64,000 nucleotides of DNA, taken from NCBI GenBank assembly GCA_033032175.1, contig CM065304.1:3038001-3102000 (forward strand). Reading direction: 5' to 3'. The stretch comes from Saturnia japonica (Eukaryota; Arthropoda; Insecta; Lepidoptera; Saturniidae). Shown piece by piece: positions 24,246 through 37,000 of this stretch. Position 1 is the first letter of the stretch. Each line of letters opens with the position of its first letter. A program made the translations under genes and the position numbers. The notes beneath the pieces are model-generated. The model was not told the DNA's origin and searched no databases. It saw only the letters and a list, made by a program, of their open reading frames with translations.

Positions 24246-26129
24246 ATTACATCGTCTTACCGCGGATACTTCTAGTATTCTGGTAATAAACAGTTAAAGA
24301 AACCATTACGAATAAGGAAAAAATAACAATTACTAAAATAAAATAAAACTTGTTTTACAAATGCATTGATTACATCCAAGTAGTGATTTGAATGTATTAA
24401 TCGTAATATTACATGAGACTATAATGTATTGGACGTAAAGAAATATTATTAGTTATTATCAATAACATAAATGCACCACAGTTAATTGAGTTAATCGCTA
24501 CACACACAATATTTACCAGAGTACGTGTAGTGAGCCTTAAAAGATTTCGATAGAAAGTGATATTATTCATATGTAATTTGAAGTTGTGTCAATTGAGATT
24601 TTGTGTAGTGTGTATGAATGGATAAAAGTTACCGTTTTAACATTAACATTTATAATTATTAAACTTAACCTATAACAGATAATAATATGTGGGTAGAATA
24701 ACCTGCCAGTGATTCCCAACCTTAATCCAGTTGGCCTTTTTTTTCGTTGAGTGCCATTAAATCGCTTTCTGTCTTTGAATTTGACGTATAGTTTATTACC
24801 TCGTAATACAAAAGATACTTTTTATCCCAGAAAAGGCATATTTTTCTGTGAATCCAATTCTGAAGTCCACGCAAACGAAGAAATGGGCAGAAGCTGGTAC
24901 TGTGTAAATGCCGGATAGAATTGCACCAAGAAGGCTAGCCGTATTACCTCTTTGTATGGCAATACTTATTCGTTGACCAAGGTATTGCCCACCCTTCTGG
25001 TACTAAGGTGCGTCAATCAATCGACTCGTAAGTTTAATAGTTTATTTTCTCAAATACTGGTCTGATAATTTGGATGAAATTTTGTATTTTTTATTGTTAT
25101 AGACATTGTAATTGTTAATAAACGAATAAGGTTAATCTGATAGGACTTAAAAATAATGTAGCTTCCTATTAATTTAATATTTTTAGTATCAGAGTGGTTC
25201 CAGAGATTATTTCTTAAGGGTCAAACTGACTAACAGTTGGCCGGCAGATATTAATTAACCTGGCAATTAATCATAATAAATCACACACTTAAAGTTTCTT
25301 TTAAGGTTTTGGACTGACGGCTTACGTGAACTGTGAGTATGTGGTCTTCGGCGACACGAGTCTCAGTCAACAGATATCGGCCGAACAGTCCATAACCTCA
25401 AGGCCAAATGAAACACACTTGCAGTTACCGGTGCACTGTGTGAACTGATGATCTTCTGCAGTGTTGAACTGCTGACTGCCGACTATCACCTTCTGGCAGC
25501 CGCCTGCTAGAGACGGACATGGACAATTAACAGAGTCGATATTCGACCATTGCCGGCAGCCAAAAATCGCTTAATGAGTTGACTATACTGATCTTGGACG
25601 GAAGGCAGACTGATCAGACGAAAGACAGCAGGAAAACTGTAAGTCAGTAGACCCTTTACAGACATTTTAACAACCTGTACGTGTTTATAATATATCAATA
25701 TGTTCCTTTGATAAAAATAATTTCGACTGAAATTAGTGTTGATCACAACGATCAGGCTTTTCGCTTTCAGGCTTCTGTTCCTAATACCTAGGAAATTAAA
25801 TAGTGCTTAATAAAATATTTACATACACCAAACATTTCTAACGTTATGATTATTATTATTATCTGCAAGGGTGGGGGCGTAAAACGAGCCCGGTTGTCTC
25901 ACCCCTTTTAACAGCCCAACATTGCGCAATTTTCCACTTACTAATTACTGAGATGCCGAGTTGACGAATTGTCTAACGCTTGGAAATTTAATTGTATAAC
26001 ATTTTTAAACTATTAATTAAACTGTCTTGACATCGACAGTTTTCGATCTCACGTTGGTCGCTGTTGTGTTTGGATTGTACTGTGTGCACCATCGAAGACC
26101 AAAAAAAGGATAACCTCTATACCTCAACA
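24246..26129. other. Intergenic, no gene seen
   Basis: AT-rich with a slightly more complex patch at 25280-25720 (a 79-codon minus-strand frame without recognisable domain) and a gggtgggggcgtaaaacgag block at 25870. Nothing assignable. Confidence 0.5.
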
Positions 26130-26240
26130 GTTATACCTCTCAACTATTGTTTTATGACTACTCGATCCTCCCTCACTCTCTGCAGGTGGCCGAGCCAGCG
26201 AAGTCTATGAGATTTTGTTTCGCCGATAATGAAGAGCTTG
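26130..26240 (-). pseudogene. Small fragment of a LINE ORF2 C-terminus
   Basis: On the minus strand one frame reads TKSHRLRWLGHLQRVREDRV, the RLRWLGHLxRM-type motif found near the end of RTE/craTBoTE-like ORF2 proteins. Only about 100 bases are recognisable. Confidence 0.55.
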
Positions 26241-26540
26241 GTTACGAACTCCTCAAGTTCGGGTAAAAAGGTCGTCAAAATCAAGCGTATTATGTGTTGA
26301 AAGGCTGTATTTATATAGTTATATGTGAACTAGATATTTCTCGTCCGTTTCGGTTGGCGTAAATTAAACTTCAATAATAATATTACTAAGTTTTACAGCG
26401 TTATAAAAAGGATTTTATCTTCGGTTATCTATACCAATATAATAATATATACCACTTAATAATATTATAGAGATCAAGAGATTGTTTGTTGGTTTGAACT
26501 CTGGAACTAATTAACTATTATTTTTAACTTTTATAGTCTA

Positions 26541-27554
26541 CTAGCTGTGCCTGCAACTTCATCTGCGTAGTATATTTCGTGTATGAAAATAGTAACTAAA
26601 CAAAAACCTACCCTCACCTCAATTTCAAAGTATATCTGTTTAGTGTAATTTAATAAAATCTTGATAGCGCAAAAACACCAAACAACAACATCTATCATAG
26701 GAAATCTAGCTCCAACAGATATTCTCAATTATTTTAAACATTTAAAAATACTGCCAAGCCGATCTAAGACATTTAAAAATAATAATAAAAAAGCCCAGTC
26801 TTAAATTACTAATATAAGTGCTTACAGAAAAGATAGATTTAACTTAGGTGTGTCAATAGATAAAAGAAACCAATATCATGATAATTTAAAACAAGCCGTA
26901 CAGCTCCATCTATGAATACTCCTGAAAAAAAAATACGTTTCCATTTATTACTTTTATTAAAAATTCTGCGAAGATAAAATAATATTGATTAACTTGGTAT
27001 CATTTCATTTTATTTCACTAAATATTTTAAATATATTACATGTACATAACTTAAACGCAATTTATAGACCGTAAAAATTTCTATACGTGTAAAAATGCAT
27101 CCTTAATATACCTTCAGACTATAAACTACAATTATACTAATTTCCTTACATTCGGTCCAGTAGTTTTTGCGTGATTGGCGTTCAAACATACAGCAGACAG
27201 ACAGACAATATTATCAAAAACTATCGAAATGTGTTCTTTCATTGATTCTAAACCCATCCATAGTATTTTTCCCAAAATATCTTTAATGTACAGATTTTGA
27301 CCCTTTACTCTTTATTATAAGTATAGTTTATTGAGGAATTTTATATAACAGGTTTTATAAGAACACACTATGACCTTTAGAAGCGGGCCAATAACCATAA
27401 ATGTCTAGAAATCTGGCAATCTGGCAATCTGTAGGTATATACGAAAAGTGAGAATAACGGCAGAATATACACACGGATGCTTTTGCGGCGGCGCGGCGTT
27501 TTAGTGATGAGTTGCGGTAAATTTAAAACAAGTGAAACCGCGTGGCACAGCTAG
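26541..27554. repeat. Interspersed repeat family D with inverted ends
   Basis: About 1.0 kb bounded by ctagctgtgcc and its reverse complement ggcacagctag. It contains gcgttcaaacatacagcag with a cagacagacagac run and a ggcggcgcggcg patch. Part of it (26620-26790) matches 2745-2930. No transposase frame was seen, so it is non-autonomous. Confidence 0.6.
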
Positions 27555-30500
27555 TGACATTGTAAACCCATAAACTAGATTAAAATAAACAAATGCGCAT
27601 AAGGAATTCAGTAAGTAAGTAAGTATTCCACATAAACCATTGGCGTGCGGATTAAAATGCGAAAATTATATATATTCTAACTTAAACCGTTTTCCCACGA
27701 GACCGTCGACACGCTACTGGCTTAGTGTTTTCACCACCAGTTGCTTTGGTTGTTTGATGGTGACCACTTGCCTGACACGATGGACTTTAAGGTAAACTGA
27801 TTGCCTAATTAATTGTTTTATATAATTTTTTCAAAGAAAACTAATTATAAACACCTTTTGTGATACTTTTACAATGTTAAAATACACTCTTACTATTTAT
27901 GTTTATTGCCAATTAAAATTACGAGAGACTATGGTCAAAAACTATCATATTAACGTCAAAAATAAGATTTCTGGTATTCATAGATAAAATATGGGTTCCC
28001 GCGATATTGTAGCGCTAGCGACAACTAATAATTAATCCATGATAATATTATTAAGGATGAATTAGAGTTCAATCTAAGACTGCGATTAGTGCCAGTGAAA
28101 GATCTTATTTTATCGAGTGTCAATTCACCAAATCCCAGACATACCAAATCAAATACTTTAAATGACTTTTAATGGGAATCAGATTAATGACTTCTGTGGT
28201 TTTGACAGAAACCTCGATCACTTGAATATAATTTCAAGCAGTTTTAGTTTAAAGTTTTAACATCTTAATGGTAGCACCTGGTTATTATATCGGAGATAAT
28301 GCGTTGTAATTCAACAATACTCATCCATAGCATGTTGGCAGGACATTTCTCAGTGATCATTTATCAACTGTCATAAAGCAATGAGGAGTATATTGTCTCA
28401 GTTACACATGTGAAAGTCAAAACACTTTCAGAATTTAGACATGGTTAATCCGTGCTGGGAGTGCAAGAGGTACACAGTACCAGGAGCAACATTGCTGAAC
28501 TAGTAATATCATTTCAAAATCGTGCTTTATTGATGTTCAAATGAACTCTTGTTTGGTGGCATTTTAAGGTCTACATACCCGTGCGCGTTTCGGAACGGCA
28601 TTGTCTGAATACGAAAAAGAACATTGGCCACCCAGGTGACAGTGAGCTAAGGAAGTTTCTATTTTTGAACACATCACCTCTTCATATTGAAATATTTACG
28701 AAGAAATGCATTTTATATTTTTAAATTATTTATTCTAACTATGCAATATGTCCTATCTATTTGATCATCGGTACTGAGATTGTAATTTGTATCAAACTTA
28801 TAAACTAATGAAAAAAATTTACAAAGTGCGTGTCGGGACATGCGTAGTGTAGGGTACCTAGGTGTCCATCACAATATGCAAACTTGACTTTGAATTGCAT
28901 TGCAACTGTTCTATGAGAAATAAAATGGGCAACCTAAAACTTATCTTTTATTTTCCAATTAATTAAAAAAATAAAGACCTTGCTGGATGTAAAATTATAT
29001 ATTTTTTTGTATAATATTACGTACTTGATAAAATAAAAACCAAATGGCTTAATTTCCAATACAATTTTTTTATACTACACTTGTTTTAAGCTTTGGACTA
29101 AAACAGTCCCTCTTCAAGTGTCTGCATTTGCAAATATATTACACGTATTTTGATATTACTGGATTGAAGTTCACGATAGAATTATCTGATTAGATCTGAT
29201 TACACATAATATTCGTTTGGGTTTAATAATTTTTTATCAGAATATCACAAAACAAAAACAAAATCCAATTGTCGTTTTTACCCTAAAAATTTAAAGAATA
29301 TACCCAAGTTAGTAATTAAAATTAACAATACATATTTTCCCATATTTTTCAGCAGATAAACCAAAGATAATACACGATTTGTTGTTGGACAAACCGTATA
29401 TTTCGCTGGAAACACTGACTGAAATGGTCACAGATTAGATCAACCATCGTCAAAATTTTTTTTTACCACAGACCAAACAACTTTTTATGTCATAGGGCTA
29501 ACCTGTTCATTCTTAGTCGATGGTTAACAATGGTTAATAAGTACCATTATGGAGAACTGTAGTAATCAACAAAAAAGACTTTAAATAGACCTCTATGATG
29601 ACGGATCCCCTTAGCGGACTCGACACAGATGTGCACTGATGACAAAGTCCGCTTAGCGGACGCAACACTGCTGAGTGGTAATTTTCAATGGAATGTGTAC
29701 GAAATGACTTCTCCAAGTACATTTTATAAGTTGATTGACTATTACTCGTAAATTTGTAAAGCCCACTTACCTCCGATAGTTTTCCTTTTAACTTTATTTA
29801 AATAAGTACTACTTACCATGATTTTTTTTACCTTTCCAAAAATAACCATTTAGCTGGTAGAGGACGACGTCCGAGGACACTTGAATTAACAAAAATTAGC
29901 ACTATAAAGCCTAATATTTCGCAAACGGATCCCTGAATCGAAAAATGGGTTTTCACTCCCGCAATATTTTTTGTCATCCTATTTAACTACATCGTACACA
30001 ATGGGACAAACGAGAAAAAAAATCATTCCCTCTTTACGTGTAGAGGAGATACGGTAAACATTTTTTTTTTTACGAAATTTTATTATAACACTTTGCCGAC
30101 CTTATTAATATGAATCACCACTCAAAATTACAGCTTACTAGTACTAAGAATCTCTGAACTAAGTCGCGGGCAGACAGATGAACATAGCGAAAGTATACGG
30201 GTTCCTTGTTGACTTCGGAACCCTTTAAAAATAGACTGATGATATAGTGAAAAGAAGAAATGCGGGAATAAGCCTTATATTGTTATAATCACAGTTTTTA
30301 TTTTATTTTATTTCGTAAGGCACAAATACAGGTACGAGATCAAAAAATAACAATAACAATAATAACTTAACTCTAAATACCTCTTAAAATATAATACCCT
30401 ATGACATATGTGCACAACTTTTATTGTTTATATGGGTCATAGAAACCATTCCGAGAATATATTGTGGATATATTTTCTATGTAATACATAAGTTTGGTTG

Positions 30501-30684
30501 TGTCAAACAGGGTAAGGAGAGGGGAATACTGAAGCTGGACTCCAAGCCCCGAATCGGCATAGACACCGGAAGATCGGAGCTAACTCCTCAGGTAACAGTA
30601 TCTTACTACCTTCTCATGTGTAAGAACTGGAATCTGTAGAATCGTCACCCGGTATACACGGTTATGTATCCCCCGTCTTATGAT
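27555..30684. other. Intergenic, no gene seen
   Basis: No repeat copy or coding frame could be named. A short direct repeat cttagcggac occurs at about 29609 and 29652, 43 bases apart. Confidence 0.5.
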
Positions 30685-30830
30685 ATCGGGTCCTTCATCC
30701 GACCTCTTTCTTCACAATTTGAAGACACATTTCCGTAGGCCAATATGATGCCGATGGCTGGTGTTGGATTGCCAACCTATCAGTAGCCGCTGTTGCTTTT
30801 GGACTATACTGTGATTCATTTTTATTAAAT
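30685..30830 (+). repeat. Repeat family I, copy 1
   Basis: atcgggtccttcatccgacc, then gttggattgccaacctat and gccgctgttgcttttggact. The same order occurs at 43198-43330 and, in part, 48545-48662. Confidence 0.5.
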
Positions 30831-30835
30831 CAATC

Positions 30836-30938
30836 AATTTTGATGTGAAACACATATAGGCAAAGGTAAACCTGATTGATGGCGTGGCGATACAGGCCGT
30901 GGCGACGCATCGCCACGCTATATGATGGAATATATGTA
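30836..30938 (+). repeat. Hairpin repeat 'gcgtggcgat', copy 1
   Basis: Contains gcgtggcgat...atcgccacgc, a 10-base inverted repeat with a further nested gtggcga/tcgccac pair. It is followed by tatatgatggaatatatgta. The same 100-base unit occurs twice near 54 kb. Confidence 0.75.
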
Positions 30939-31721
30939 TTATGAATTATGAAATTATTAATATGCAATTAAGGAAATAATTGAGTTGTCGCGATTTGAAA
31001 TAAATTTTTGTATTTGTATTTATTAAAAATGAATATTTATGTAATAAACAGTCATTATTTTATGGAACTTATTTCTAATGCTTTATCTTTTCATTATGCC
31101 ATATCTGATTCCTGTAGTAATCTTCTGTTCTTTTAAGCATATAACTTACTTATACAAAATAATTTCGATGTTTCACTGGCAGGCATCCCGTGACGGTTTT
31201 TTTACTTCTAGTATCGATAATCGAATTGTGGAATTCAAAGCTTGAGAAAAGATATGTCTCTTCCTAAACCTATAGGTTTTATCAGTTCCGTAACTTAAAA
31301 AAAATAATTATGACATGTTTTTTTGACGTACATTGGAATTACTTTGATAATATTTATTTATGTATAATAGTAATGCGCCATTTATATGACTTCTAAAAAT
31401 AAATAAAAAATTAACTAATGGACAAAGCCATCTTTTACAGGATCTTGGCTTCACCTGCAAGTAAAGAAGCCAAAATTTTGTGGAAGTTTGTCATTAGTGG
31501 ACTAAGATAGTTGTGCAATGCTATGTTTAGTTTATGATGGAACTGACATGTTCTTTTGGAACCGAAGTCCCTAAATTACAATGAAACTTTGAAAAATATA
31601 TATAAATGAGATTCTCTTTGGTGCGTCATGATAAAAGTTATATTTTTCAAAGTGATTGTAGTTTTATGGCTTAATTTAGAAAATGTTTGAAGTGATTATA
31701 TAATAATATTATTATCTATAT

Positions 31722-32035
31722 ATTAATACGTGAAGCAAGAGCTTTCGGTACCTTTTGAAGCTTATTGCGTGCACGGAAGACTGTGAGATTTAGCATGGTT
31801 AAAGTTTATATGGAGAAGGAGTGCAAAAAGCTAAAATGTATCTATAATATCTGTTACTAATATATTAAATAAAATAAATTAATACTGCGAATCCTAAACC
31901 GACCAGTGCCATTGAACTGGACCCCCCAAAATATTGACATTGTCACACAACGAAAAGTGACAGCAAGTGATGTAGATAATACTCATTGTTTATGAATAAT
32001 GTAAATGTCAAACAGAAAATAGTCTATGATGAAAA
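31722..32035 (+). repeat. Repeat family E, copy 1
   Basis: Contains ttgcgtgcacggaag, atggttaaagtttatatgga, gaaggagtgca, atactgcgaatcct and aaatgtcaaacagaaaatag. All recur in order at 55445-55702. Confidence 0.65.
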
Positions 32036-32407
32036 AGTCGCTGGTCGAATTTCGGCCTTAGGGCGATCGATAGTATTTATTTAAAAGGCAACAAGGGCTC
32101 ATTACATAGGAGTAAACTATAATATAAACTAATTAATTAATGGTTACATTAAATGTAAATAATATAATATTTTTTAAATTATTTAAAAAAACATCACTGA
32201 CCGGTATTTTTTAACGATGTTTTCACATCATCGTACAACAACCGATAGTCCGTTTTTCATGAACGCACGCACTACCATTTCATTCTCTTGCGCATGAGGG
32301 CATAAAATTATGCCCGATACGCAAACGTTCTAGATACATTGTAGAATCGTGGTAATCCCAATAATGTCCTATAAAGGCAAAGGTTTAGCTCGTGTAGATA
32401 CATTGGC

Positions 32408-32486
32408 AACAAGGCCGGTGAAGCTTTTAAAGCCGTCGGAGGTTTCAGGGCCTTTATGTCTAACAGTATAGTCAGATCTAAAAAAC
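32408..32486 (+). mobile_element. Diverged 3' tail of the same LINE family
   Basis: About 80 bases related to the LINE tail: aaggccggtgaagctttta, aagccgtcgg, tctaacagtatagtcagatc and a short A-run. It is more diverged than the other copies, and no clean target-site duplication was found. Confidence 0.55.
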
Positions 32487-34055
32487 ATGGTCAATATGCT
32501 TTAAATATAATATTAGAGTCTTTTGAGAGACTACACGATATGGAGCAAATTATTATTTTTTATTTCAATAATCAAAACATAGGCCATTGTTGCATCTACT
32601 GTTGACAAGGTAATTCTAAAATTGGACTAGATTTCAATTCCAGCTTCTGGAATAGATTGATGTGTCTTTGGGGGTAGACTTTCAATTTAAGAGCGGATTA
32701 TTAAAAAACTGCCGACCACTGGCTCATTGGCTAATTGTAAAATTAGCTCAGAGCGCTTATACAGTTCTAATTCAAACCACCGCTTTTCCGATTCCAGGTT
32801 CTTTTACGATAGAGATGCGAAGTCCACATAAACCTGAAACCAATGTAAATTCATAAAAATGTAAACACAACGTAATTGGTCCAAAGTAAATCAAGGCAGG
32901 GTCGCGTTAAACACAGTTCATAGTCAATTAGGGAAAACTAATATTCACTTCAAAATTCAAATGTAGTTGTACTTAATACCCTATTTGCTTAGAGCTATCT
33001 TAGTTAATTACTAAATGTTAGCTAGATATAGCGCACTGGGTCATTAATTAATTAATGGGGATATCATATAGCTCTATTGACTTAAATACACTACTTGCTG
33101 TACTTTCACCCGTGTTAAAATCTTAGTTGGGATTTTCGTAAAATAAGTTTTTAGTGAGTCGCGAAAGGAGTAACTATGCTACATATCAAGTCAATCGAAA
33201 CTATACTTTCAGAAATGTCGTTATAAGTGAGTAAGTTAAAAAAAAACTATAAGCCTGATCGAGTTTCTAGCCGGTCCTTCTCATTAACTTGGATATTTTC
33301 CGAATCGGTAATAGTTTTGACATTCATAAATGCCCTCTATTAAAAGATTATATAATAATAAAATATAAATAAGATATACATATATCATAATATTATACGC
33401 TCAAGAGTTTTTTTGTGTGTCTATATTTATTTTTTTCTTTTTGAATTTTATAACCTTTTTATTGAAGTAAGTTATATCTTCATGCTACGAACTTAACAAA
33501 TGGTACAGTAACCATGAAAGTCGAGAAATCTGGCAAGCTGTATGCAAGTATGGGAACTGTCTAGATTTTAAATAAACTCACCTTCTTGGGTTATGTTTTC
33601 ATTTAGCATCGAGGCGATTTGTGGTGAAACTCCATCCCATAGTCGCTCTATGAATTATAATCAACAGTGTTCAAAATGTCGGAAAAGAAGAGTCATTCAC
33701 GAAGTTGGACGAAGTGCTGTAAAAACGCTAAATACTTCATTATCGTCTTTACAGTACTAAATACCAATAAATGAGTGGTAAATTATCGACCGAGACCGTA
33801 GCTTCGAGAATCGTTCGTAAAAAAATCACTTCTTAATTATTATGCGGAGTGGTATTAAACTCGAGGGTTGGGGGTGCAGCGGGGATGGCGGTTAATGTAA
33901 TGAATCTACAGGGATGACAACTCACAGTATACTTTTTGTTTATTTTCCCATTTACATTCTTCATATAATAAAGACTGTATTAATCGAAGCCCCAAGTTAT
34001 AATTCTATGAAAGTGACTATCTACATGGTGGTGACCATCGAACTGTGGATTTAGT

Positions 34056-34068
34056 ATTATACCAAGTA
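34056..34068. repeat. Target-site duplication, left copy
   Basis: attataccaagta, identical to 37389-37401 and directly abutting the poly-T end of the LINE. It is the direct mark of target-primed insertion. Confidence 0.9.
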
Positions 34069-37000
34069 TTTTTTTTTTTTTTAGATCTGACTACACTGTT
34101 AGCCTTAGGGGCCCTAAAGCCGCTGCGGCTTTTACAGCTTCACCGGACTTGGGGGCGAGCGCGGAGAGCACTCAGCCACGAAAGTTATAAGGACGACTCG
34201 CACGAGGGCGCCAGAGTGGCCGGACCTCGGCTCGGGCGGTCGTCGCGTACGCAAATAAGTCGCGAACTAACTGAATCCCTACACCTACGATTCGAGCTAA
34301 CTCAATTATACACATAGGCACGTTCCCTTCCTCCTGGGAGGAAGGAAGGAACCATGCGTATGTGTATTCAGTAATCAGAATGTTTCCTACACTAACTAGC
34401 GCTAACTAACTAGCGTAAAAAAAGAAAAAAAAAGGTCCCTCACAGAACCTATGTACCTGTGTGGTGTGCACGTGTGTTTGTTCATACGTGTGTAATGTTG
34501 TATGTGGGTAACTAAGTGCTGCACGTATAGTGTCACTTGTATCGCGCGGGCGGATGCCTGACCCAAGGGTTTTATACCGAGGAACGGGCCTAGGCTTGGG
34601 TCACCCGCTAAAGAGGGTGAACGTATGGAGTGTGTGCGGGAGCGAATTTGACCGCCCGTCCTCTGCGGAGAGAACGGTGGTTACGCGGGCGTGGGCGCTG
34701 TCACGCTCTATTTGGAGAGACGAATCGGTATATTTTATTGTACATACGAGAATAAAATTTTGCGCGGCCGGTGTTTATGCCGGGTGGTCGCGTGTTTCAG
34801 AGTCGAGACGGTGTAACGTTTCGACGAGGCGGGGGAAGGCGCATATGGTCTTGACGAGACCGTAATGCTCTAGGTGGTCATTGTAGTCCATGACCTCCTG
34901 AATGCCGTGTTCACGAAGGAGCAAGATCATGATGTCATTGCTCGCAACGTTGGAGGGAGTGCGGGGCGCGGAATTGTTCGTCGCCATACGAGGCTGTGGA
35001 TTAGGGCGACGGGGCCCCCATGCGTTCGGAACCGAACGCACGGGTTGTGATTGACCGCGAGGCGCGGGAGGGCCGGCGGCGGCCGGGATCTGGCGAGGCA
35101 CTGGAAGCGCAGGAAATTCCCCTGGCGCCAGCAGGGGTTGCGCTCGGAGGGCTGAGGCGGGAGGCGCCGCCCGGGGGGCCGCCTGCCTCTGGTACCGAGG
35201 CCGCGTAGTGCGCGGAGCTTTGGGGCAACCGCGATAATTCGCAGGGTGCCCCTCCCCTTCGCACAGTACGCAGCTCGGGGGGGTGGTGGAGTCACGCTCG
35301 CGCGTGCACTCCCTAGTCGGGTGGTCCTCTCGGCACTTGACGCACCGCGGACGAAGATGGCAGTTACGGGCGGCGTGCCCGTAGAGCTGGCAGTTGTGAC
35401 ACTGCGAAGGCATGTGGGTTTTGTATGGGGGCTCGACGGTGACGCCGGAGAGCCCGCATACATTTTCCAATTGAAAGATTGCCTTTCCCTCGGGGGAAAG
35501 GTCTAGGATGGCCACTACCATTTGTAGAGGCCGCTTCTCCTTGTTGTACATTCTATGTACCTCTCGGATAGGATAATCTTGCTCCGCGAGCGAGGAGCAC
35601 ACCTCCGCGGGGCTGACTTCCACCGGAATACGGCGGATCACCACGCGGAGGACGCGCTCCTCCGCAAGGGAGTAAGTGAAAAATTGAAGCCCTCTCTCCC
35701 GGAGGAGGGCAGTGAATTTACGGTGAGTATCCGACGAACTCACCGTAACGGAAATACCATTAAGGGTATTTCGAGCTTTGTGGTATGGCAGGTTAAGCCT
35801 GCGCAACTCATTTACCAGAGTCGTCCAGGCCGCTTTGTCCCGGACGATAATAGGAGGTGGGGGGCGCTCTTTTTTCCCGACAGCGGGTGCGGGGAGCGCG
35901 GAGGACGCGGAGGCGACGGCGCCACTGACCGTTTTCACGGTTTTTGTTGCGCGAGACGGTTGCGCAGTTGGACTAATTCGCGACGGGCGTTTGCGCGACG
36001 CGACAACGGTAAAACCGTCATTTGGGGCCGCGGTATCCATCTCCGGAGACGAATCCGGGCACGCGGGCGAGTCTAATTCGACCAGAAGGGCCGAAAAAGA
36101 ATTGTTTGTTTTCACCGCGGTTTCTGTGGAACGCGCGGGACGAACGTATGGGCTATTTTTAGCCGACCTGGATTGGGACCGCGAATTGCGCGGCCCTCGC
36201 CTAACGGAGGCGGGACTTGACCCGCGCGAATGGCTAGTCGGGACTGGGGGCGTGGCTACGGCCCCGGATGACGCGACGGATGGACGCGCGACGCTACCTA
36301 CGTCTCTCCACGACGAAACGCGTGGAGGCGCGGCGCCGACGGGTGCCGCGTCAGTCGGCTTGACGGTTGCGATATTTGCGACAGAGGGCGCATCGCTCGT
36401 AGAAGCGGCCCCCTGATTGGTCGCGGCGGACGGACGCGCGACGTTGCCTGCGTCTCTCCACGACGCGACACGTGGAGGCGCGGCGGTTACTGGCGCGGCG
36501 CCAGTCGGCCCGGCTGTCCCGGCAGAGGGCGCACCGCTCGCATAAGCGGCCCCCTTATTGGCTGTGGTCGCAGCGGTGCGACGCACACTCGGAGTTTTTG
36601 TCAACGAGTCGAAAAACTCGTCTTCAGCCGTAGGGTATCGCACGAACATAAAGTTTCGGTACTTTTGATGTGCGAGATCCATCGCCTTCATCTTGTCCTG
36701 GAGCTGACATATGCAGGCAACCAGGTCGTTCATGCTCATCATATTTGCCATCTCGGCGGCATTGGGTGGGCTTTGGGACATGTTTTTAATTGAGGCCTCC
36801 CTGCCTTAGGGGCAGGGGGGTGCGCCAAAAATTAAATACGACTATCCGAGTCGGGCAAGAGTCCTGTGGTCAAGGTGCAATGACACACAGGAAGAACCTA
36901 TCGGCCCTAAGGAACCCTAGCAAGCCCGGGACTGAGGACGCAGACCGGTAATTAAACCGGGCTAGGCCCAAACAGGTTCCCGGGGATGGAGTGTGCAGGA

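Noticed and set aside
30424..30639. 71-codon plus-strand frame as a Tmc upstream exon
   Set aside because: It ends next to a GTAACA and leads straight into repeat family I; no TMC-like sequence and no correct phase evidence.
34927..36416. Several frames of 60-210 codons on both strands around 35-36 kb
   Set aside because: They overlap the intact 668-codon LINE ORF1 and arise from its high GC content; none has a motif.
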